Origin: G965276765 sp965276825
GTDB lineage: Bacteria > Actinomycetota > Acidimicrobiia > Acidimicrobiales > Palsa-688
NCBI GenBank assembly: GCA_965276825.1
Contig: OZ255630.1
Location: forward strand, 310,001 to 374,000
DNA: 64,000 nt
Direction of reading: 5' to 3'
Shown here: positions 1 to 8,988 of the stretch, one piece after another
Numbering within the stretch: the first letter of the stretch is position 1
Layout: every line of letters starts with the position of its first letter
Notes under the pieces: generated by a model
Told to the model about the DNA's origin: nothing
The model's input: the letters and a program-made list of their open reading frames with translations, nothing else
The model's database searches: none
Made by a program: the position numbers and the translations under genes

Positions 1-214
1 CGAGGGCGCTGGAGGTGTGCAAGCCGTGTTGCAATTCGGCCAGGACTGCGCCGACGCTGCTGACTGCGACGCGCATGGTCACCCCGGTGAGCACGAGCGC
101 TACAACGATCAGCCTGCGACGGGATCGCTGGGCCGATGGGGCACCCCCGGTCGTCGCGGCCCCTGTGCCCGTCGCAGGGGCACCCCAGTTGATACCGCTG
201 AAGATGCGGCTCAT
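1..214 (-). CDS. MFS transporter, N-terminal fragment (runs off left edge)
   Basis: Reading leftward from an ATG at 214 gives about 71 residues: a polar N-terminus rich in Gly/Thr/Ala, then a basic RRR stretch and a first membrane helix, LIVVALVLTGVTMRVAVSSV, followed by GAVLAELQHGLHTSSAL. This matches the start of CynX/NarK-like major facilitator proteins, where helix 1 is followed by (S)VGPLL.EL...LGLSS. The gene begins 2 bp after the stop of the oxidoreductase pseudogene at 217-780, so the two were probably co-transcribed. Substrate cannot be told from the fragment. The assignment rests on the first helix only. Confidence 0.6.
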   Translation of the reverse strand, partial: MSRIFSGINWGAPATGTGAATTGGAPSAQRSRRRLIVVALVLTGVTMRVAVSSVGAVLAELQHGLHTSSAL

Positions 215-216
215 GG

Positions 217-780
217 TCAGGAGGCGATGCTGAAGCCTCCGACCCAGCCGATCTTCTTGCCCTGGGCCAGGGTCAGCTGGGCAAAGCCGATGGCCCCGAG
301 TTCGTGGGCGCGACTGAGGGTGCCCGCTTCGATAACCGGGAGGCCGCCGGCGGTGATCGCGGCCGACAGGGTCTCTTTGGTGTCGACGTCGTCACCGGCG
401 ATGAGGACGGTGGTCTGGTTGGGGGCCAACGATCTTCGCGCCGAACGTGGTGTTGAAGGCCTTGAACGCCCGCGAGTTGGGCAGCGCCGCGGCGAACTCG
501 GCGACAGCCGAGCTGCCAACCGGTATGACGAGCGAGTCGAAGGTCTCGATGTTCGCGGATTGGTGATGTCGATGACGATCTTCCCAGCGAGCTGATCGGC
601 GTGCTTGGCCACGATGTCGCCGAGCGCGAAGTACGGCACGGCAAGAACCACGATCTCGCCGGTTACCGTGTCGACGACGTCGGGATCATCGAGGTGCTCG
701 ACCGAGGCACCCCTCGAGGTGAAGACTTCGCCGCTCGACGTACCAGTGTTGCCGTGCCCAAAGATGGTTGCGATCATCAT
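217..780 (-). pseudogene. Dinucleotide-binding oxidoreductase (NADPH:F420 reductase-like, COG2085), two frameshifts
   Basis: The start at 780 is preceded by a good ribosome site (GAGGTGGG). The N-terminus MMIATIFGHGNTGTSSGEVF is a Rossmann GxGxxG-type motif as in NADPH-dependent F420 reductases and related predicted dinucleotide-binding enzymes. The frame is lost right after DITNP (about 555). The next segment, NIETFDSLVIPVGSSAVAEF through FKAFNTTFGAKIVG, reads in another frame. The original frame resumes near 425 with QTTVLIAGDDVDTKET and runs to KIGWVGGFSIAS. Together the pieces make a near-complete protein of about 187 residues, so either the gene died recently or there are two compensating sequence errors. 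Substrate unknown. Confidence 0.75.
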
Positions 781-1109
781 TGACCCACCTCTAGCACATT
801 GTTCCGACACCTTATGCTGCGCCTCGACGACGGAGCGTAACGGCCGGCGACGGCAGGACCACCCTCGAAGCGGGCCACACTCCGCTCGCCGGTCGCCTTC
901 ACGATCGTGCGATCCATTCGTGCCGCCACCTGGCCTCGGACCGCGACGGCAGTCTCCCATCTCCGGTAGGCGTTCTCCCAGTAGCCGTCCCCTCAGCCAG
1001 CTGCTGAGTCGCCACCGCCAGCTCAGCTCGCATCGCCGGCCGCCCACTCCCACCACCCTCCAGCGACACCCATGTGCCGTCACCCGGGCCGACCAAACCG
1101 GCCACCCCC
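781..1109. other. Unassigned spacer, no gene recognised
   Basis: No frame here has a convincing start, ribosome site or recognisable domain. It lies between the oxidoreductase start and the C-terminal side of the IS1380 remnant, and may be further decayed transposon sequence. Confidence 0.4.
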
Positions 1110-1603
1110 TCCCCCTTATCTGAGTGCGATCCGATCAGGGTCCCGTCGATGTCGATCAACGTAGAACCCCGGATCGGCCCCGGCCGCCTACGCCGCCGCC
1201 CGGGTCTCGCCCGGCGCTTCGGCGATGCGGGCCAGGGCGGCCTCGTCGACACCTTCGAGGGCCCCGCTACGCTGTCGGTGTCGACACCACGTCACCGAAC
1301 AGTTCGGGCTGATCGCGCAGCACGGTCAGATCGGAGATCGTCTCGGCCCCGTCCGCGATCGCCACGGCCAGATCGACGAGCACCTCGCCCCGATCGTGAC
1401 CGCCTTGGCGGACCCTGGTCGGCGGCATCGCCACCGACAGGGCCTCTTCCAACCCGACCAGGTCGGCGATGTCGGCCACCATCCGGGCCCCGCCGTGGAC
1501 CCCCCACCCCGCTTTCGCCAGCGGTCACGGTCAAGCGCGGACGACGACGGTTACGCTTCCTCGAGAAGTGCCCTCCTGGTCGAGTTCCTGCTGCTTTCGA
1601 CAA
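1110..1603 (-). pseudogene. IS1380-family transposase remnant, frameshifted and truncated
   Basis: Pieced across frames, the minus strand reads LTVTAGESGVG, then MVADIADLVGLEEALSVAM, HDRGEVLVDLAVAIADGAET and ISDLTVLRDQPELFGDVV. Next come a frame change, VDEAALARIAEA, and LIDIDGTLIGSHSDKGEG. This is the typical N-terminal order of IS1380-type DDE transposases, including the first catalytic Asp region (D.DATL..aHS.K). The C-terminal half with the other catalytic residues is missing. No terminal inverted repeats were identified. It is a dead fragment. Confidence 0.7.
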
Positions 1604-1805
1604 GCGCAGTTTCTCTTACCTGGAGGGCCTCTTCGCGGATACACCCAAGTCAGACCACCCGACCTACCCGAACAGGCTGGGCTGGCCCTTGACGATCTGG
1701 CGGACAAGGTGGCCGTTCTGAGCGGGGGTCCGTCGTTACCTCGCGAACTCGTGTGCGAGATCCCGAGATTCTGAATCGGCTGGGCTCGGCGGCGGTGCCG
1801 GGAAG

Positions 1806-2834
1806 TCAGGCTTCGGGCTGCGCGAGCGGACGATCGGCGAGGGCGTCCGTCGAATCCCTTGAGCGGTATTGGAGGTAGGCGGGGTCATCCCTTATGACTC
1901 GGTCGATCTCTTCGCGTCTCGGGATTCCTTGTCTGGCTCCCTTGGCGCGGACCGACAGCGAAGCTGCTGCCACCCCGTAGGTAGCCGCTTCGGACACGGA
2001 CACCCCGAGGCTCAGCCTGGCGGCGAGGACGCCAGAAAACGCATCACCCGCTCCCGTGGTGTCCACCGCTTCGCAGGCAAGCGCCGGGATGTGGTGTGCT
2101 CCCGAGCGGTCTTGAAGGAGCACTCCGTCTTCTCCTCTCGTCACCACGACCGCTCCGCCGGTGAGGTGCCTCAAATGTCTAGCGGCCTCGCCGACTTCTC
2201 GTCTTCCGCTCAGCGCGAGCGCCTCGGCAGTGTTGGGTGTGAGCACGACTCCCCGGCCAAGCATGCTCTCGTTCAGGTCGCGGGCCGGCGCCGGGTTGAT
2301 GATGACGGAGCTTCCGCCTTCGACGCCGGCCTGTACGGCCGCGATTGCGGCCGACTCGGGAATTTCGAAGCTGACCAGCACGACGTCGGCTTCGCTCAGT
2401 TCGAGTTGGCCGAGGCTGTTGCTCACGGAGCGGCCGTCCAGGGCGAAGTTGGCGCCAGGCGCAACCACGATCTGGTTCTCGCCTCCGTCGGCGACGACGA
2501 CGATGGCACGGCCGGTGCGATGGTGCCGGGACTTCTTGACGGCGGAGACGTCGATGCCCTCCGCTCTGAGGCTTTCGATGCTGTGGGCACCGTGCTCGTC
2601 CTTTCCACAAGCACCGACGAACGCAACACGAGCGCCTGCTCGCGCCGCTGCGACCGCTTGGTTGGCTCCTTTGCCTCCCGGAAGTTCGTGATCGTCGAGC
2701 GAGAGCACCGTCTCGCCGACGCTCGGTAGTCGCCGAACACGAAACAGGCTGTCGATGTTGAGGGAGCCGACGACGATGACGCGACCTGCGGGCGGAAGAA
2801 CCAACGCATGGTCGGCTGCCTTCGATGACAACAT
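1806..2834 (-). CDS. rbsK: Ribokinase (PfkB family)
   Basis: Phosphorylates D-ribose to ribose-5-phosphate in the cytoplasm, feeding ribose released by the neighbouring nucleoside hydrolases into the pentose phosphate pathway. The 342 residues include VVGSLNIDSLFRV at the N-terminus, the PfkB signature 1 GGKGANQAVAAARAGA at about 53-68, NPAPAR, and signature 2 with the catalytic Asp, DTTGAGDAFSG, at about 262-272. The length suits ribokinase plus a slightly long N-terminus. The start is supported by AAGGGGGT 5 bases upstream. It is divergent from lacI, with the operator at 2875-2886 between them. Another PfkB sugar kinase specificity is possible, but the context favours ribose. Confidence 0.88.
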   Translation of the reverse strand: MLSSKAADHALVLPPAGRVIVVGSLNIDSLFRVRRLPSVGETVLSLDDHELPGGKGANQAVAAARAGARVAFVGACGKDEHGAHSIESLRAEGIDVSAVKKSRHHRTGRAIVVVADGGENQIVVAPGANFALDGRSVSNSLGQLELSEADVVLVSFEIPESAAIAAVQAGVEGGSSVIINPAPARDLNESMLGRGVVLTPNTAEALALSGRREVGEAARHLRHLTGGAVVVTRGEDGVLLQDRSGAHHIPALACEAVDTTGAGDAFSGVLAARLSLGVSVSEAATYGVAAASLSVRAKGARQGIPRREEIDRVIRDDPAYLQYRSRDSTDALADRPLAQPEA

Positions 2835-2874
2835 CGGCGTACCCCCTTGACGAGCCGTGCTCCCGTAAGCCAGT

Positions 2875-2886
2875 CTACAGGTGTAG
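2875..2886. promoter_or_regulatory. Putative LacI-family operator
   Basis: CTACAGGTGTAG is a 12-bp palindrome apart from its central bases. It sits in the 100-bp divergent spacer between rbsK and lacI. Its twin CTACACGTGTAG is at 16641-16652, upstream of the hydrolase/MFS operon. Two copies before two operons of one pathway support a shared repressor site, most simply for the adjacent LacI protein. Confidence 0.6.
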
Positions 2887-2935
2887 CGTCCAGCATGACC
2901 GATGGTGAGCTGTGGGGGGGGAGGCAGTCCAGCAC

Positions 2936-4012
2936 GTGGCAGTCACTAGAGATGACGTAGCTCGCCTGGCGGGATTCTCCACAGCGGTCGTCAGCTATGT
3001 GATGAACGACGGTCCCCGCCCGGTGGCACCGGCGACTCGCGAGAGGATCCTGGCGGCCATCGAGGAGCTCGGTTACCGGCCCAACGCCCTGGCTCGGAAC
3101 CTGCGCCGAGCGACCACCGACGTGCTCGGACTCATCGTGCCGGACATCACCAACCCATTTTTCGCCGAGCTGGCCCTCTCGATCGAGAACGCCGCGTTCT
3201 CTCGCGGGTTCTCGCTGTTCCTGGGCAACGCCATGCACACCGCCGAGCGGGAGAACACCTACTGCCAAGCCTTCAGCGACCATCAAGTCGCCGGCCTGTG
3301 CTTGATCGGCGGTCCGAGGACCTCCGAGGACTGGTCGTTGGTCGGTGAGACGCTCGAGCGCTCGTCCATTCCGCTCGTCGTCCTGGACCGCCTCCCGCCC
3401 GACTCGTCGGCGTCATGGCTCGTCGTCGACAACGAGAGTGGTGGATTTCAGGCCACCACCCACCTCCTCGAGCACGGCCACCAGTCGGTAGCGTGCATGT
3501 CGGGGCCGCGCGGCCTGTCGGTCACCACGGCCCGATCCGAAGGTTGGCGCCGAGCCCACCGAACGGCCCGCTGTCGGGTCGGACCAATCGTCGCCTGCTC
3601 CTTCGACCGTTTCGAGGCCTTCCGGGCGGCGAGAGGGTTGTTCGAGCGCCTGTCGCGGCCGGCGGCCCTGTTCGTGCAGAGCGACGAGCAGGCCATCGGA
3701 GTCCTCCACGCGGCGACCGCGCTCGGCATCGCTGTACCCGATGATGTCGCGATTGTGTCCTTCGACGGCATCCGCGATGGAGCCCTGACCACACCCCCGC
3801 TCACCACGGTGCAGCAGCCCTTCGAAGAGTCGGGCCGCCGCGCAGTGGAGATGCTCACCGAGCAGATCGCAGGTCGGGAGGCCGGCGTGGCGAAGGAGGT
3901 CCTCGAGGTCTCGTTGACGGTAAGAAGCAGTTGCGGTTGTCGATGGTCGGGCCATCAAGAAATCGGTATGTCTCCGCCAATGAGGCGGCCAAGCAAACGG
4001 GGGAAAAGATGA
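2936..4012 (+). CDS. LacI-family transcriptional regulator of the nucleoside operon
   Basis: Probable repressor that senses a nucleoside or ribose-type ligand. The protein has an N-terminal helix-turn-helix with hinge (VTRDDVARLAGFSTAVVSYV at the start, then ERILAAIEELGYRPNALARN) followed by a periplasmic-binding-protein-like sensor domain (VLGLIVPDITNPFFAEL; SDEQAIGVLHAA; VAIVSFDGI; TTVQQPFEESGRRAVEML). I choose the GTG at 2936, behind a G-rich AGG site, over the in-frame GTG at 2912, because LacI proteins normally begin just before VTxxDVA. The last 25 residues (after SCGC) are basic and unlike the family. The stop overlaps the start of the next gene by ATGA, so it heads the import operon and probably regulates itself through 2875-2886. 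Confidence 0.88.
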   Translation: MAVTRDDVARLAGFSTAVVSYVMNDGPRPVAPATRERILAAIEELGYRPNALARNLRRATTDVLGLIVPDITNPFFAELALSIENAAFSRGFSLFLGNAMHTAERENTYCQAFSDHQVAGLCLIGGPRTSEDWSLVGETLERSSIPLVVLDRLPPDSSASWLVVDNESGGFQATTHLLEHGHQSVACMSGPRGLSVTTARSEGWRRAHRTARCRVGPIVACSFDRFEAFRAARGLFERLSRPAALFVQSDEQAIGVLHAATALGIAVPDDVAIVSFDGIRDGALTTPPLTTVQQPFEESGRRAVEMLTEQIAGREAGVAKEVLEVSLTVRSSCGCRWSGHQEIGMSPPMRRPSKRGKR

Positions 4013-5118
4013 GAAAGCTGCAGAGCCGCCGATACCTGACCGGGATCGCAATCGCGACGAGCGTCTTGGTGGCCGCCGCTGGTTGCGGCAGTTCGACCAA
4101 GACGGCGTCGCCCGCGAGCAACGGGGGATCGTCTTCCCCGTCGGGGACCCACCTCAAGGTTGCCTACATGGTTCCGGGGACGCTGGGGGACCTCGGGTTC
4201 TTCGACAGCGGGGAGCGGGGCATCAAGAAGGTTGCCTCTACGCTGGGCGACAAGACGACCACCGTAGAGGGTGGCGCCAACGCCACCTCCACGTGGGTGC
4301 GAGATCTGCAGGGATTGAGCAACGGCTCCTGGAATGTCATCGTTACCGGGAGCGCCCAAGTCCCACAGCAGCTGCAGCAGGTCGCCCAGCAATTCCCGAA
4401 GCAGCACTACATCATGTTCGATGACACTGTCGCACTTCCCAACGTGGCCAGCATCAATTATCGCTCCAACGACGGCGCCTTTCTGGCCGGCGCGCTGGCA
4501 GCGCTGGTGGCTGACGCGCCGGGCACGTTCCCCAAGGACGCCGGGGCTTCCAAGACCGTAGGCATCGTGGGCGGACAGACCATCCCAGTGATCCAGGATT
4601 TCGTGGTCGGATTCGAGAAGGGGGCGAAGCTGGTCGACCCGTCGATCAAGGTGCTCACCTCCTACGTGGGCAGCTTCACCGACCCACAGACCGCCTACAA
4701 CCAGGCTCAAGACATGTACCACCGGGGGGCGGCAGTGGTGTTCGCCGCCGCCGGCGGGTCTGGTCTTGGCGTGTTGAAGGCATCGAACGCCCTCAACCGG
4801 TACTCGATCGGCGTCGATTCGAACCAGAACGCTACGTATCCGAAAAATGTGCTCGCCAGCGACCTGAAGCAGGTGGACAACAGCGTGTTCGACTTGGTCA
4901 ACCTGGCGCAGAAGGGCAAGCTGGCCTACGGCAAGACGTACATCTACGGCTTGCAGAACAACGGTGTCGCCCTGGTCGAAAACGACGCCTTGGTGCCCGC
5001 TGCCATCCGCAACAAGCTCACCACCTACGACAGCGAGGTCAAGTCCGGCAAGGTCACCGTCCCGTGCGTGAACCCGTATTGCGCCACCACGGGGTCGGCG
5101 ACCCCGAGCTCGAGCTAG
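4009..5118 (+). CDS. BMP-family ABC transporter substrate-binding lipoprotein (nucleoside type)
   Basis: Extracellular lipoprotein that delivers ligand to the ABC permease encoded next door. It has a basic N-terminus, a hydrophobic segment and a lipobox VAAAGC (Cys at about 27), then a Thr/Ser/Pro-rich linker. The BMP/PnrA-type binding fold follows: KVAYMVPGTLGDLGFFDSGERG near 55, YIMFDDT near 140, NYRSNDGAFLAGALAAL near 155 and VGIVGGQTIPVIQDFVVGFE near 190. The family in bacteria mostly binds purine or other nucleosides, which fits the hydrolases here. The ATG lies 3 bases inside the end of lacI (ATGA) behind GGGGGAAAAG. Confidence 0.9.
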   Translation: MRKLQSRRYLTGIAIATSVLVAAAGCGSSTKTASPASNGGSSSPSGTHLKVAYMVPGTLGDLGFFDSGERGIKKVASTLGDKTTTVEGGANATSTWVRDLQGLSNGSWNVIVTGSAQVPQQLQQVAQQFPKQHYIMFDDTVALPNVASINYRSNDGAFLAGALAALVADAPGTFPKDAGASKTVGIVGGQTIPVIQDFVVGFEKGAKLVDPSIKVLTSYVGSFTDPQTAYNQAQDMYHRGAAVVFAAAGGSGLGVLKASNALNRYSIGVDSNQNATYPKNVLASDLKQVDNSVFDLVNLAQKGKLAYGKTYIYGLQNNGVALVENDALVPAAIRNKLTTYDSEVKSGKVTVPCVNPYCATTGSATPSSS

Positions 5119-5133
5119 CTGACGGGCGCAACA

Positions 5134-8007
5134 ATGCCCGACGTCTTTGACACCACGGTCCTCCCGGAGCCGGGAACCCCCGGCGAGCCCGGCACACCGC
5201 TTGCGCTGGAGACGAGACACCTGACGAAGGTCTTCGGCGGCCTGGTGGCCGACGACGATGTCTCGTTGTCGGTGCGCCAGGGTGAGGTGCACGCCTTGCT
5301 CGGCGAGAACGGCGCTGGCAAGACGACGCTCATGAACATGTGCTTCGGGCTGTTGGTTCCCGACTCCGGCCAGATCGTGGTCGGCGGCGAGCCTGTAGCG
5401 GTCCGTTCGCCGCTGGTGGCCCGCCGGCTCGGACTCGGGATGGTTCACCAGCATTTCAAGCTGGTCCCGTCGCTCACCGTGACCGAGAACATCTTCCTCG
5501 GCGTCGAGACTAGCAATCGCGCCGGTGGCCTCGACCGGAAGGGCATGATCCGCAGCGTCACCGAGGTCGCCGAGCGATTTGGTTTGGAGTTGCGCCCGAC
5601 CGACACGGTCGGTGACCTCTCGGCCGGCGCTCAACAGCGCGTCGAGATCCTCAAGGCGCTCTACTTCGAGGCGCGTGTCCTAATCCTTGACGAGCCGACG
5701 GCGGTCTTGACCCCCCAAGAGACGGTCGGGCTGTTCTCCGTGATGCGCGATCTGGCCGAGAGTGGACGGTCGGTGATCATCATCACCCACCGACTGCGCG
5801 AGGTCATCGAAGTATCGGACCGCTACTCGGTGATGCGGCGTGGCAGGCTGGTGGCCACCGGGCTCACCGCGGAGGCGACAGAGCGCAAGATCACGGTGCT
5901 CATGGTCGGTCGGGAAGTGGACCTCGGCCGTTCCGAGGCCGCGCGTCTCGTCGCTCCGGAGGTCACGGCGGCCCTGGATTGCCGCAGCCTGTCGGTGCGC
6001 GCGGACGACGGCAGGACCGTCCTCGACGACGTCTCGCTTCGGGTGCGTCGTGGGGAGATCGTCGGGATTGCCGGGGTGGAGGGCAACGGGCAGACCGAAC
6101 TGGTAGAGGCGCTCGCCGGTCTGCGAGCCACTAGTGCCGGCGAGATCCGTTTGGAGACGACCGACATCAGCCGGGCCGGTCCCGCCGAGCGCCGTCACTG
6201 CGGCCTCGCCCACATCCCCGAGGACCGCCTGGCAACCGGCGTCTACACCGGTGGCACCGTAGCGGAGAACATCGCTGGCGGGTTCTTCGACTCCAATCTG
6301 TTCGCCGGTGGCTTCTACAAGAAGGGCTTCACGTCCAAGTGGGTCGAGGAGGTGATCGAGCGCTACGACATCCGGGGCGCCAGCCCCACCACCCGCGTCC
6401 AGGCTCTTTCGGGCGGCAACATGCAAAAGCTCGTGGTGGCTCGCGAAATCGAGACCAACCCGGCGGTGTTGCTCGCCGCGCAACCGACGCGCGGCGTCGA
6501 CATCGGCGCGACCGAGTTCATCCACGCCCAACTACGGGACCTGCGGCACCGAGGTACGGGGGTGCTCCTGCTCTCCGCCGACCTCGGGGAGCTGCTGGCG
6601 CTCTCCGACCGAATCCTCGTCATGTACCGCGGCGCCATTGCCGGGGAGTACCCGGCTAGCCCCGACCAGATCACCAACATCGGTCTGGCCATGGCTGGCG
6701 CCACGGAGGGCCCCACCGATGACATCGACGTGGCCACCGTCATCGACGCCTCGCCTCCCGACGAGTGGGCCCAGCCGAGGGTGTCCGCCGCCGCCTCGCT
6801 CGAGGTACCGGTCCGCGCGACCGAGCTACGGCTCCTCGGAAGCCACGAGGGCGGGACGGGTCGCGCCGAAAGACAGCCAGCGCAGGAGCGCATGCGGGGA
6901 TGGCTGCGCACCAACGCCCCTGCTGCTGGCTCGGCGCTAACCCAGCCGAGCGTGGCCGTGCTCATCGCGCTGATCATCGGCTTCTTCACCGTGCTGGGCA
7001 CCGGGAAGAACCCGGTCTCCGCCTATCATTACTTCATCCTCGGCAGTTTCATGGGCGAGGCAAACTTCTCCGCCATGATCTCTCAGCTCGAGCCGCTGCT
7101 GATCGTCGGGGTGTCGGTATACCTCTGCTTTCGCGGTGGGGTGTTCAACATCGGGGCGGAAGGCCAGCTCTACATCGGCGCTTTCGTCGGCGCCTTGGTG
7201 GCGTTCACCTTCACGGGCCTGCCAGGTCCGCTCCTCATCGTTCTGTCGATGCTCGCAGGGGCGGTCGGTGGAGCGCTGTGGGCCCTACTCCCAGGCCTCC
7301 TCTACGCCTTCTACGACGTCAACATCATCGTGACCACCCTGATGTTCAACTACATCGCCATGTACCTCACCGCCTACCTCGTCGCTGGGCCGTTCTTCGA
7401 CCCGGGCGCCGGATCGGCCGAGACCAAAATGATCGCTGGACAAGCCCATCTGCCGCAGATACTCGGCATCGGGGGCGCCGACATTGGCGTGTTCGTGGGG
7501 CTGGGACTGCTTGTGGTGACCGCCGTGGTGCTCGGCTTAACCCGCTGGGGCATGAAGGCCCGCTTCGTCGGTGGCAACGCCCGATTCGCCCAGAGCCTCG
7601 GTATCGGCGTTCGATCGAAGGTGATCGAACTGATGCTCTTGTCGGGCGGCATCGCCGGCATCGCCGGCGTCGTCGAAAGCCTCGGTACACAGTTTCGCTT
7701 CAACCAGACCTTCTCTCCCGGCTACGGCTTCCTCGGGCTCACCGTCGCGCTGCTCGGACGGCTGACGCCGCTCGGGGTCCTGCTGGCCGCGCTCGTCTAC
7801 GCCGTCCTGGAGGCCGGCGCGGCCACGATGCAACTCAACGTCAACACACCCCTAGCCCTGGTCCAGCTTCTGGAGGGCATCATCGTGATCCTCATGACCG
7901 CCACCGCATTGCGGTTCGGCATCCGCCGCCGGGCCCGCCAGGGGAGCGCCCTCATCGGCGAGCCTGGAATCCCCGGCCTGAGCGAGCTCGAGGAGGCGGA
8001 CCGGTGA
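5134..8007 (+). CDS. ABC transporter fusion: double ATPase plus permease (nucleoside importer)
   Basis: A single 957-residue frame joins two subunits that are normally separate. Residues about 25-270 are ATPase domain 1 (Walker A GENGAGKTT at 57-65, signature LSAGAQQRVEI, Walker B VLILDEPTAVL). Residues about 285-525 are domain 2 with the usual degenerate Walker A (GVEGNGQTEL), signature LSGGNMQKLVVARE and AAQPTRGVDIGA. A linker of roughly 80 residues follows. Residues about 600-940 are a BPD_transp_2 permease with many hydrophobic helices (GGVFNIGAEGQLYIGAF; GIAGVVESLG). This matches the two-ATPase/permease order of BMP-dependent nucleoside importers. It follows the lipoprotein by 15 bp and overlaps the second permease by GTGA. 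No frameshift is needed to read it through. Confidence 0.9.
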   Translation: MPDVFDTTVLPEPGTPGEPGTPLALETRHLTKVFGGLVADDDVSLSVRQGEVHALLGENGAGKTTLMNMCFGLLVPDSGQIVVGGEPVAVRSPLVARRLGLGMVHQHFKLVPSLTVTENIFLGVETSNRAGGLDRKGMIRSVTEVAERFGLELRPTDTVGDLSAGAQQRVEILKALYFEARVLILDEPTAVLTPQETVGLFSVMRDLAESGRSVIIITHRLREVIEVSDRYSVMRRGRLVATGLTAEATERKITVLMVGREVDLGRSEAARLVAPEVTAALDCRSLSVRADDGRTVLDDVSLRVRRGEIVGIAGVEGNGQTELVEALAGLRATSAGEIRLETTDISRAGPAERRHCGLAHIPEDRLATGVYTGGTVAENIAGGFFDSNLFAGGFYKKGFTSKWVEEVIERYDIRGASPTTRVQALSGGNMQKLVVAREIETNPAVLLAAQPTRGVDIGATEFIHAQLRDLRHRGTGVLLLSADLGELLALSDRILVMYRGAIAGEYPASPDQITNIGLAMAGATEGPTDDIDVATVIDASPPDEWAQPRVSAAASLEVPVRATELRLLGSHEGGTGRAERQPAQERMRGWLRTNAPAAGSALTQPSVAVLIALIIGFFTVLGTGKNPVSAYHYFILGSFMGEANFSAMISQLEPLLIVGVSVYLCFRGGVFNIGAEGQLYIGAFVGALVAFTFTGLPGPLLIVLSMLAGAVGGALWALLPGLLYAFYDVNIIVTTLMFNYIAMYLTAYLVAGPFFDPGAGSAETKMIAGQAHLPQILGIGGADIGVFVGLGLLVVTAVVLGLTRWGMKARFVGGNARFAQSLGIGVRSKVIELMLLSGGIAGIAGVVESLGTQFRFNQTFSPGYGFLGLTVALLGRLTPLGVLLAALVYAVLEAGAATMQLNVNTPLALVQLLEGIIVILMTATALRFGIRRRARQGSALIGEPGIPGLSELEEADR

Positions 8008-8960
8008 GCGCGCTCGGCCAGGTGTTCAACGACGCCCTGCTTTTCGCCATCATCGCCCAGGCGACCCCGATCTTCCTCGCCGCGCTGGGAGGAGCTTTCA
8101 CCCAGCAGGCGAACATCTTGAACATCGCCCTGGACGGGATGATGCTCATGGGCGCCTTCGTCGGCATCGCGGTCGGCGCCGCCACCCAGGACATCTGGTT
8201 GGGTCTCCTGGCGGCTATCGGTGCCGGGGTCGCCCTCGCCATCGTGTTCGGCTGGTCGACCCTGTGGGCCAAGGCGGACGTCGTCGTGGCCGGCATCGGG
8301 ATCGGCCTCGTCGCGTCCGGACTGACGCTGTTGCTACTCGAAATCGTCTACCACAACGAAGGCAGCTTCACCCCTCCGCAATTTCCCCACCTCCCGACGC
8401 TACACCTCGGCGTCATCGCCCAAATCCCGATCATCGGGCCCGCCTTCGAAGGCCAGACGATCCTCGTCGGGTTGGCCGTCATTGCCGTCCCCATCGCCTG
8501 GTGGATACTCTTCCGCACGCCGTTCGGGATCCACGTGCGCAGCATTGGCGAGAACGAGGAGGCGGCGGTCGCCGTGGGCCTGCCGGCCCGACGACTGAAG
8601 ATGGTCACGATCCTCATCGCCGGTGCGCTGAGCGGGCTGGCCGGCGCTCAGCTGGCGATGGCCTCGCTAGACCAGTTCGTGACCAACATGACCAACGGCC
8701 GCGGCTACATAGCGGTGGCGGCCATCTTCGTGGGACGGGCACGACCACTCGGCGTCGCCATCGGCTGCCTCGCCTTCGGGGCAGCTAGCGCCATCGCTGA
8801 CCAGCTCCAGCTGCAACATCTGCCGAGCAACCTCATGCTGATGCTGCCTTACGCAGTGACCGTCGTGGTCCTCCTCGGCCGACCGCTGTGGCAGGCGAGT
8901 CGCCGGTCCCGCCGGGCCGGGCGCAGCCGCGGGCGCTCACACGAAACCGCGGACGCCTGA
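8004..8960 (+). CDS. ABC transporter permease (nucleoside importer, second subunit)
   Basis: Partner membrane subunit of the fused ATPase-permease. Its 318 residues carry about eight to nine hydrophobic helices and the family landmarks QQANILNIALDGMMLMGAFV near 30, FRTPFGIHVRSIGENEEAA near 175, and GYIAVAAIFVGRARPLG near 235. The tail is basic (RRSRRAGRSRGR), consistent with a cytoplasmic end. The GTG at 8004 overlaps the preceding stop (GTGA) and has AGGAGG ending 7 bases upstream, which fixes the start. Confidence 0.9.
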   Translation: MSALGQVFNDALLFAIIAQATPIFLAALGGAFTQQANILNIALDGMMLMGAFVGIAVGAATQDIWLGLLAAIGAGVALAIVFGWSTLWAKADVVVAGIGIGLVASGLTLLLLEIVYHNEGSFTPPQFPHLPTLHLGVIAQIPIIGPAFEGQTILVGLAVIAVPIAWWILFRTPFGIHVRSIGENEEAAVAVGLPARRLKMVTILIAGALSGLAGAQLAMASLDQFVTNMTNGRGYIAVAAIFVGRARPLGVAIGCLAFGAASAIADQLQLQHLPSNLMLMLPYAVTVVVLLGRPLWQASRRSRRAGRSRGRSHETADA

Positions 8961-8988
8961 TCAACCCTCATCTCCAGGAGAGAAGCTT

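Noticed and set aside
3955..5634. Long minus-strand frame (559 codons) opposite the lipoprotein and ABC genes
   Set aside because: A high-GC shadow frame with no ribosome site or domain, fully antisense to well-supported genes. Similar shadows at 22897-24435 and 6765-8003 were ignored for the same reason.
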